Assembly (NCBI GenBank): GCA_030672555.1
Contig: DAOVGD010000047.1
Coordinates: 1-12,754, forward strand
DNA from: Desulfobacterales bacterium
GTDB taxonomy: Bacteria; Desulfobacterota; Desulfobacteria; Desulfobacterales; C00003106
Length of the DNA: 12,754 nucleotides
Direction: 5' to 3'
Below, one piece after another: positions 7,808 to 12,754 of this stretch. The notes beneath the pieces were generated by a model, which saw only the letters and a program-made list of their open reading frames with translations, ran no database searches and had not been told where the DNA came from. Both the position numbers and the translations under genes were made by a program. Every line of letters starts with the position of its first letter. Within the stretch, counting starts at the first letter, position 1.

Positions 7808-8626
7808 GATAAGGGAATGGATAGAATAGAAAGACTCGGCTTAATCGCAGGTGGTGGACAATTCCCTGTTATTGTAGCAAAAGCTGCTCAAGAAAAGGGG
7901 ATCAAGCTCTATGCTGTCGCTCATATCGATGAAACCGACCCGCAAGTGGCCTCTTTTACTGATGAAATCGAATGGGTTCATTTGGGGCAAATAGGCCGTT
8001 TAATAAAATTTTTCAAGAAAAACAATGTCCGCAATGCAGTAATGGCGGGGGCAATAACAAAAACAAAGATGTTTTCCAATGTTAGGCCGGACCTGAAAGC
8101 GCTCGCGGTTCTGGCCACTATTGACCACACAAAAGACGACGGGATTCTCAGAGCGTTTGCCAATGCGCTTGAAAAAGAAGGAATTACCGTACGTTTTGCC
8201 ACATTTTTGCTCCCTGAGCTTTCGGCGCCGGGGGGGTGTTGGACACGCCGCAAACCTTCGAAATCCGAGATGGAGGATATAAAATTCGGATGGAAATTGG
8301 CCAAAGAGATTGGAAGGTTAGACATAGGCCAGTCTATTGTGGTACGTGATGGTTCTGTCCTTGCAGTGGAGGCAATCGAGGGCACTGATGCTACGATTCG
8401 CAGGGGCGGTATGTTGGGAAGAGATAAAACCGTTGTCGTCAAAGTGAGTAAGCCGAAGCAGGATATGCGGTTTGACGTGCCGGCCGTCGGTGTAAAGACC
8501 ATTGAGATAATGCATGAGGTTGGCGCTTCTGTCCTGGCTGTTGAAGCTGGTGGAACCGTCGTCTTCAACCGCAAGGAAATGACCGCACTTGCAGACGAAT
8601 ATGGAATAGCGATTATTGCGTTGTAA
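7799..8626 (+). CDS. lpxI: UDP-2,3-diacylglucosamine pyrophosphatase LpxI
   Basis: Fourth step of lipid A synthesis in lineages without LpxH: hydrolyses UDP-2,3-diacylglucosamine to lipid X (2,3-diacylglucosamine 1-phosphate) and UMP. The 275-residue product shows the LpxI (DUF1009) features in order: GLIAGGGQFPV near the N-terminus (about 14-24), MAGAITK (about 82-88), GGCWTRRKP (about 145-153), VEAIEGTDATIRRGG (about 200-214) and QDMRFDVPAVG (221-231), the acidic stretch that carries the essential aspartate of the family. The start is uncertain. ATG 7799 lies within the repeat hairpin; ATG 7817 (MDRIERLGLIAGGG) lies just outside it and gives a 269-residue protein closer to the usual N-terminus, but its AAGGG (7811-7815) is only one base away. 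The usual downstream partner lpxB is absent here; gyrA follows. Confidence 0.94.
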   Translation: MRNDKGMDRIERLGLIAGGGQFPVIVAKAAQEKGIKLYAVAHIDETDPQVASFTDEIEWVHLGQIGRLIKFFKKNNVRNAVMAGAITKTKMFSNVRPDLKALAVLATIDHTKDDGILRAFANALEKEGITVRFATFLLPELSAPGGCWTRRKPSKSEMEDIKFGWKLAKEIGRLDIGQSIVVRDGSVLAVEAIEGTDATIRRGGMLGRDKTVVVKVSKPKQDMRFDVPAVGVKTIEIMHEVGASVLAVEAGGTVVFNRKEMTALADEYGIAIIAL

Positions 8627-8643
8627 TATTTTAAGAAAAAGAT

Positions 8644-8714
8644 GTATCCTCTTCATATTTGATGGATTATCAATAAAGAGCATTCATCTGAGCTGGCATA
8701 TAATAAGAGGATAC
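8644..8714. promoter_or_regulatory. Perfect 10-bp inverted repeat in the gyrA leader
   Basis: GTATCCTCTT (8644-8653) and AAGAGGATAC (8705-8714) are exact reverse complements separated by 51 bases. The right half starts directly after a TATAAT box (8699-8704). It lies in the 133-base gap between lpxI and gyrA. It could be a split operator, a long-range RNA stem, or chance; ten exact pairs in such a short gap makes chance unlikely but not excluded. Confidence 0.5.
8699..8704 (+). promoter_or_regulatory. Putative -10 box for gyrA
   Basis: A consensus TATAAT 55 bases before the gyrA ATG. At 16-18 bases upstream there is no recognisable TTGACA-like hexamer, so the promoter would have a weak -35 or need an activator. 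It sits between the halves of the inverted repeat. Confidence 0.4.
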
Positions 8715-8759
8715 CCCAAAACATTATCTTAAAAGCTATATAACCATAGAAAGAGGAAC

Positions 8760-11198
8760 ATGGCACTCCTGGAAAAGAAACAGTTCGAAGTCAATATCGA
8801 AGATGAAATGAAGAAGTCCTATATGGACTATGCTATGAGCGTAATAATAGGGCGTGCTTTGCCTGATGTGCGTGACGGGCTTAAGCCGGTCCATCGCCGT
8901 GTCCTTTTTGCCATGCACGAGCTAAAAAACGATTGGAACAAGCCGTATAAAAAATCTGCCCGCGTTGTGGGTGATGTTATCGGTAAGTACCATCCACATG
9001 GCGACACTGCGGTGTATGATACTATAGTCAGGATGGCTCAGGGCTTTTCACTTCGATACCTGTTAGTGGATGGTCAAGGCAATTTTGGTTCAATCGATGG
9101 CGATTCTCCTGCTGCTATGAGGTATACCGAGGTACGGATGTCGCGGATGGCCCATGAGTTGCTGGTGGATCTTGATAAAGATACCGTTGACTTTGTACCA
9201 ACCTATGATGGTTCCATGGTGGAGCCGGCGGTTCTTCCGGCAAGGGTGCCCAATCTTATCGTTAACGGTTCTTCCGGAATCGCTGTTGGGATGGCAACCA
9301 ATATCCCCCCGCATAACCTTGCAGAGATCATTGATGCAACCACGGCTCTCATTGACAACTCTGATATTTCAATAGAAGAATTAATAGATTACGTGCCGGG
9401 ACCCGATTTTCCGACATACGGTATCCTGTATGGCTCAAGTGGGGTTCGCCAGGCTTACAAGACAGGGCGTGGCACTATTAAAATTCGTGCTCGTGTTATT
9501 GTGGAAAAGGAAAGACGGACCGGCAGAGAGAGTATCATCATATCTGAGATCCCCTATCAAGTAAACAAAGCGAGGCTTATTGAAAAGATTTCAGGCCTGA
9601 CCAAAGATAAACGGATTGATGGAATACAATACATTCGTGATGAATCGGATCGAACCGGCATGCGGATCGCGATAGCGCTTAAAAGAGATCAGGTTCCCGA
9701 TGTGGTCTTAAATCAATTGTACAAGTTTACCCAGATGGAAACAACATTTGGGATTATCTTCCTGGCTATTGTTAACAACCAACCGGAACTCCTCAATCTG
9801 AAGGAAATCCTTGGGCATTATGTTGAACACCGCAAGGAAATTGTTGTCCGGCGAACACGGCACGAATTGCTCAAGGCCGAAAATCGGGCTCATATACTGG
9901 AGGGCTTAAAAATAGCCTTAGATCATCTGGATGACGTGGTGTCGCTGATACGAGCCTCAAAGACGCCCAAGGATGCCAAGGATAGGTTGATCGCGACATT
10001 TAATTTGTCCGCAATACAGGCCCAGGCCATATTAGACATGCGCCTTCAAAGATTGACCGGGCTGGAACGCGATAAAATTATTGAAGAATATAAAGATGTG
10101 ATTAAGGCTATTGCTCGGTATAAGGAGATCCTTTCCAGCGAAAGGCTGGTTCTCGGTCTGATTAAGGAAGAATTGGCGGGGGTGCGCAAAGCTTATGGAG
10201 ACAGCCGCCGCACTGAGATTGTTGAAACAACCGAAGAGATTCAATTAGAAGATATGATTGTGGAAGAGGATATGGTGGTCACCATATCCCACACCGGCTA
10301 TATCAAAAGAACCGCCATCAGCCTGTATGAGAGTCAACATCGAGGCGGAAAAGGTCGAAAGGGGATGCTTCACAAAGATGAAGATTTTGTGGAACATCTT
10401 TTTGTGGCCTCTACGCACGACACGTTTCTATTCTTTACCAACAAAGGGCGGGTATACTGGAGTAAAGTTTATGAGCTTCCTAAGGCAGGACGTATGGCTA
10501 AGGGGAAAGCGATAGTAAATCTTTTGGCATTGGCTACAGATGAAAAGTTGGCCACGGTTTTGGCAATACGCGATTTTAAACCAGGGCACTTTATTGTTAT
10601 GGCCACTAAAAATGGTTTGGTAAAGAAGACAGATATTATTGCCTATAGTCATCCCAGAACAGGAGGGATCATTGCTCTTAATCTTTTAGATGATGACGAA
10701 TTGATAGCGGCCCGGATTACGGACGGAACTCAGAATATATTTATGGGATCGAGTAATGGGAAAGCTATACGTTTTCATGAATCAAAGATTCGCCCTTCAG
10801 GGAGGGTTTCCAGGGGAGTCTTCGGAATGCGTTTATCTGAAGGTGATTGGATCGTGGGTATGGAAGTGTTGCGTGATGATAAGACTCTTATGACAATTAC
10901 GGAAAATGGATACGGCAAGAGGACTGCCATAGAGGAATACCCCTTAAGGGGTCGTGGCGGCAAAGGGGTGATTACCATTAAGACAACAAAGAGAAATGGT
11001 CTGGTTGTGGCGCTCCTTCTGGTTGCCGATGAAGATGATCTGATGTTGATGACCGATCGTGGGCGTATTATAAGGATGCCCGTGAAAGACATCTCTGTGA
11101 TCGGTAGAAACACTCAGGGAGTCCGTCTTATCGGCATGGATAAGACGGAACGTGTAACAGGCGCTGCCAGGCTCGCAGAAAAGGAGTTAATGGAGTAA
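8760..11198 (+). CDS. gyrA: DNA gyrase subunit A
   Basis: Breakage-reunion subunit of DNA gyrase, which introduces negative supercoils with GyrB (not in this window). The 812 residues align with E. coli GyrA without gaps at the start: DYAMSVIIGRALPDVRDGLK (23-42), KYHPHGD (76-82) and the active-site tyrosine Y122 in AAMRYTE. The C-terminal beta-propeller domain begins at about 490 and carries the GyrA box as QHRGGKG (526-532; second residue H instead of R), with a box-like RGRGGKG later in the propeller. The box favours GyrA over ParC. The drug-binding positions are T83 and D87. GAGGA (8753-8757) precedes the ATG at short spacing. It ends 19 bases before gpsA. Confidence 0.97.
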   Translation: MALLEKKQFEVNIEDEMKKSYMDYAMSVIIGRALPDVRDGLKPVHRRVLFAMHELKNDWNKPYKKSARVVGDVIGKYHPHGDTAVYDTIVRMAQGFSLRYLLVDGQGNFGSIDGDSPAAMRYTEVRMSRMAHELLVDLDKDTVDFVPTYDGSMVEPAVLPARVPNLIVNGSSGIAVGMATNIPPHNLAEIIDATTALIDNSDISIEELIDYVPGPDFPTYGILYGSSGVRQAYKTGRGTIKIRARVIVEKERRTGRESIIISEIPYQVNKARLIEKISGLTKDKRIDGIQYIRDESDRTGMRIAIALKRDQVPDVVLNQLYKFTQMETTFGIIFLAIVNNQPELLNLKEILGHYVEHRKEIVVRRTRHELLKAENRAHILEGLKIALDHLDDVVSLIRASKTPKDAKDRLIATFNLSAIQAQAILDMRLQRLTGLERDKIIEEYKDVIKAIARYKEILSSERLVLGLIKEELAGVRKAYGDSRRTEIVETTEEIQLEDMIVEEDMVVTISHTGYIKRTAISLYESQHRGGKGRKGMLHKDEDFVEHLFVASTHDTFLFFTNKGRVYWSKVYELPKAGRMAKGKAIVNLLALATDEKLATVLAIRDFKPGHFIVMATKNGLVKKTDIIAYSHPRTGGIIALNLLDDDELIAARITDGTQNIFMGSSNGKAIRFHESKIRPSGRVSRGVFGMRLSEGDWIVGMEVLRDDKTLMTITENGYGKRTAIEEYPLRGRGGKGVITIKTTKRNGLVVALLLVADEDDLMLMTDRGRIIRMPVKDISVIGRNTQGVRLIGMDKTERVTGAARLAEKELME

Positions 11199-11202
11199 TG
11201 AA

Positions 11203-11210
11203 AAGGAGGG
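11203..11210 (+). promoter_or_regulatory. Strong ribosome binding site fixing the TTG start of gpsA
   Basis: AAGGAGGG lies 7 bases before TTG 11218, ideal spacing. It decides the start: the nucleotide-binding glycine motif begins only four residues later, so any later start would destroy the enzyme. Confidence 0.85.
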
Positions 11211-11217
11211 AAAACCC

Positions 11218-12225
11218 TTGCGTATAGGAGTAGTTGGGGCGGGTAGTTGGGGGACTGCATTGTCCCATCTTTTGGGAGGAAAAGGATATTCCGTTGATTT
11301 GTGGGTTTTTGAACACGATATTTGTCAAGAAATTCTTGCCAAAAGGGAAAACAGTACCTTTTTGCCTGGTATCCGGCTCCCCGATAACATCCATCCCAGC
11401 AATGATCTTGCCGAAGTCGTTTCAGATAAAGAAACCGTTTTGATTGTTGTTCCGTCCCACGTTCTCCGATCTGTGGCAAAGGCCATGGCTCCTTACCTTT
11501 GGGAAAAGGCTATTATTGTTGTAGCCACAAAGGGGATTGAAAATGAAACTTTTAAAACCATGACCGATGTCCTAAAAGACATATTACCTACTTCGTATCA
11601 TGAGAGATTAGCAGTGCTGTCCGGTCCCAGCTTTGCCAAGGAAGTAGTGAAAAATATTCCCACTGCTGTTACCATTGCATCCAGTAATGCTGATACAGCT
11701 CAACAACTCCAAAGAATTTTTGCAACCAATTTTTTTAGGGCTTATACCAGTAGTGACATCATAGGTGTTGAATTGGGTGGAGCCCTGAAGAACGTAATGG
11801 CAATTGCTGCTGGAGTCTCTGATGGGTTGGAATTAGGCCATAATACCAGAGCGGCCTTGATTACGAGGGGGCTTACAGAGATCAGGCGCTTAGGGTTGAA
11901 GCTTGGCGCAAATCCGAGAACATTTACCGGATTGGCTGGAATGGGAGATCTGGTATTGACTTGCACGGGCGATTTGAGCCGAAATCGAACGGTAGGAATG
12001 AAATTGGGGCGAGGTATGAAACTTAAGGATATTCTTGCAGATATGCAGATGGTCGCGGAAGGAGTTAAAACAACAAAATCGGTTTACAACCTGTCTCGCA
12101 AATTAGGCGTGGAAATGCCCATTGTAGAGCAAACTTATCACATGTTGTATGACGACCTTGACCCAAAGGTAGCCCTTAAGACTCTCATGATGCGGAGCCT
12201 TAAGGACGAATTGGACAACCAGTGA
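11218..12225 (+). CDS. gpsA: NAD(P)-dependent glycerol-3-phosphate dehydrogenase
   Basis: Cytosolic enzyme that reduces dihydroxyacetone phosphate to sn-glycerol 3-phosphate, the backbone of phospholipids. The 335 residues start with the Rossmann motif IGVVGAGSWGTAL (3-15). Then come VVATKGIE (101-108) with K105, the substrate-loop signature LSGPSFAKEV (134-143), and GVELGGALKNV (183-193) with catalytic K191. The C-terminal helical domain follows, with GMGDLVLTC (241-249) and SRNR (254-257). Length fits the family (E. coli 339). The start codon is TTG, supported by a near-perfect ribosome site. It is 19 bases downstream of gyrA and probably in the same transcript. Its role fits the membrane-building theme of the upstream genes. 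Confidence 0.97.
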   Translation: MRIGVVGAGSWGTALSHLLGGKGYSVDLWVFEHDICQEILAKRENSTFLPGIRLPDNIHPSNDLAEVVSDKETVLIVVPSHVLRSVAKAMAPYLWEKAIIVVATKGIENETFKTMTDVLKDILPTSYHERLAVLSGPSFAKEVVKNIPTAVTIASSNADTAQQLQRIFATNFFRAYTSSDIIGVELGGALKNVMAIAAGVSDGLELGHNTRAALITRGLTEIRRLGLKLGANPRTFTGLAGMGDLVLTCTGDLSRNRTVGMKLGRGMKLKDILADMQMVAEGVKTTKSVYNLSRKLGVEMPIVEQTYHMLYDDLDPKVALKTLMMRSLKDELDNQ

Positions 12226-12226
12226 G

Positions 12227-12245
12227 CCACTTGCAAAACAGGTGG
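12227..12245 (+). promoter_or_regulatory. Small hairpin covering the ribosome site of the next ORF
   Basis: CCACTTG (12227-12233) pairs with CAGGTGG (12239-12245) over seven positions (one G-T pair) around a CAAAA loop. It begins one base after the gpsA stop region. The right arm contains AGGTGG, the likely ribosome site for the ATG at 12253, so translation of that ORF may depend on ribosomes or a factor opening the stem. Confidence 0.5.
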
Positions 12246-12252
12246 AAAAACC

Positions 12253-12531
12253 ATGAAGCATAAAGACAGCTCTTCCGGCTCTTCATGTTTTGGCAGCTTG
12301 GATATTGTATTCCCGGTTGATGAAAGCGGCTTTCGTACAATTGCTAACAGTTGTTTTTCTTGTACTCACCTAAAGGCTTGTTTACAAAAGGCTATGCAAG
12401 GCGAAGAAGGGCTCCGCTTTAATGAGGAAAGAATAGATCGAGCTTATCGACATGGATTGATCGGAGCTTTCCGAAGGTGGTCCGAAAAGAAACATATAAG
12501 AAGAAAGATAGAAGAGTTAAAAAGAAAATAG
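12253..12531 (+). CDS. Small cysteine-containing protein of unknown function
   Basis: A 92-residue protein I cannot assign to a named family. What is visible: a serine-rich N-terminus (SSSGSSC), a hydrophobic patch (LDIVFPVD), and a three-cysteine cluster C34-x2-C37-x5-C43 (SCFSCTHLKACLQKAM) with C12 further upstream. The cluster suggests a metal or iron-sulfur site, but this is inference. After it come an acidic-to-basic helical region and a strongly basic C-terminus (RRKIEELKRK). There is no signal peptide or membrane helix, so it is probably cytosolic. AGGTGG lies 7 bases before the ATG. It follows gpsA by 27 bases on the same strand and is likely co-transcribed. Its composition and the good ribosome site support a real gene. 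Confidence 0.75.
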   Translation: MKHKDSSSGSSCFGSLDIVFPVDESGFRTIANSCFSCTHLKACLQKAMQGEEGLRFNEERIDRAYRHGLIGAFRRWSEKKHIRRKIEELKRK

Positions 12532-12547
12532 CTCTGGATTCGATTTT

Positions 12548-12613
12548 CCCCGATCCACCATCAAAAAAATAAAAAACCTCCTCGATATTTTAAATAGGTG
12601 GTGGATTTGGGGA
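12548..12613. repeat. Inverted repeat after the last gene
   Basis: CCCCGATCCACCA (from 12548) pairs with TGGTGGATTTGGGG (ending at 12612) with one bulge, around an A/T-rich loop of about 36 bases. On the minus strand the loop reads GAGGAGG followed by TTTTTTATTTTTTT, so it could end a leftward transcript coming from beyond the window. On the plus strand no T-run follows, so it is a poor terminator for the upstream genes. Confidence 0.45.
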
Positions 12614-12675
12614 GCAGGGAAACGTCAAAGTCGATGCGAACATAAGAGAGCAACATAGTTCCAGGAGGTTGAAGA

Positions 12676-12745
12676 CTCACGCAAAGCCGCAAAGACCGCA
12701 AAGGACAAAAAAGAAAACCTTAGCGACTTTGCGCCTTTGCGTGAG
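12676..12745. repeat. GCAAAG-unit palindrome near the right edge
   Basis: The left arm CTCACGCAAAG CCGCAAAG ACCGCAAAGG (12676-12704, units of about 8-9 bases) pairs with the right arm CCTTAGCGACTTTGCGCC and TTTGCGTGAG (12718-12745), with a few mismatches and one bulge. The loop is ACAAAAAAGAAAA (12705-12717). TTTGCG-unit palindromes of this kind recur in intergenic DNA of diverse bacteria, as far as I recall; I know no function for them. Confidence 0.85.
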
Positions 12746-12754
12746 AATTTTAGA

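Noticed and set aside
7978..8574. 198-residue open frame on the minus strand opposite lpxI
   Set aside because: It is the antisense shadow of a conserved gene, with no ribosome site or recognisable protein family.
9003..9023. Threonine at GyrA position 83 as a quinolone-resistance change
   Set aside because: T83 is the natural residue in many Gram-negative bacteria (for example Pseudomonas), and D87 is intact; resistance cannot be claimed.
8760..11198. ParC (topoisomerase IV) instead of GyrA
   Set aside because: The GyrA box QHRGGKG and the complete six-blade-sized C-terminal domain favour GyrA.
12669..12754. TTG-initiated frame open to the right edge after AGGAGG
   Set aside because: There is no spacing between AGGAGG and TTG, and the frame runs straight through the palindromic repeat, so it is not a credible gene.

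Overview
The window carries one compact, rightward (+ strand) block of envelope-biogenesis genes followed by housekeeping genes. The gene order lolC/E - lolD - bamA - ompH(skp) - lpxD - fabZ - lpxA - lpxI is typical of diderm bacteria. Use of LpxI (not LpxH), a BamA with an extra N-terminal domain, moderate GC and the sequence style of the proteins point to a Desulfobacterota (former Deltaproteobacteria) member. This placement is an inference from gene content; there is no rRNA in the window.

Layout: 1-150 is a leader dominated by a large hairpin (14-100). 151-4835 holds lolC/E, lolD and bamA: lipoprotein export from the inner membrane, then outer-membrane beta-barrel assembly. A likely promoter at 4854-4882 starts the second block (4934-8626), in which ompH, lpxD, fabZ and lpxA are almost contiguous and lpxI follows after a repeat-filled gap. 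This block supplies a periplasmic chaperone, the first acyltransferases of lipid A, the dehydratase of fatty acid synthesis that competes for the same 3-hydroxyacyl-ACP, and the UDP-diacylglucosamine hydrolase. gyrA (8760-11198) has its own leader with a TATAAT box and a perfect 10-bp inverted repeat. gpsA (glycerol-3-phosphate dehydrogenase, phospholipid precursor; TTG start) and a small cysteine-containing protein of unknown function follow. 12532-12754 is non-coding and structured.

The genes work together: LolCDE moves lipoproteins (including BAM accessory lipoproteins) outward, Skp/OmpH escorts barrel proteins to BamA, LpxD/LpxA/LpxI make the lipid A core, FabZ balances acyl supply, and GpsA feeds phospholipid synthesis. 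lpxB, lpxC, lpxK and gyrB are not in the window.

The genes themselves are conventional. The most unusual content is a set of four unrelated-in-sequence but similarly built long hairpins (about 70-95 nt each) at gene boundaries: 14-100, 2091-2184, 7720-7807 and 12676-12745. Two are built of exact 7-nt tandem units in mirror-image arms and one of 8-9-nt units. Two of them run into coding signals: one supplies the lolD stop codon and the bamA leader, and the other places six ATGs exactly 7 nt apart at the lpxI start.
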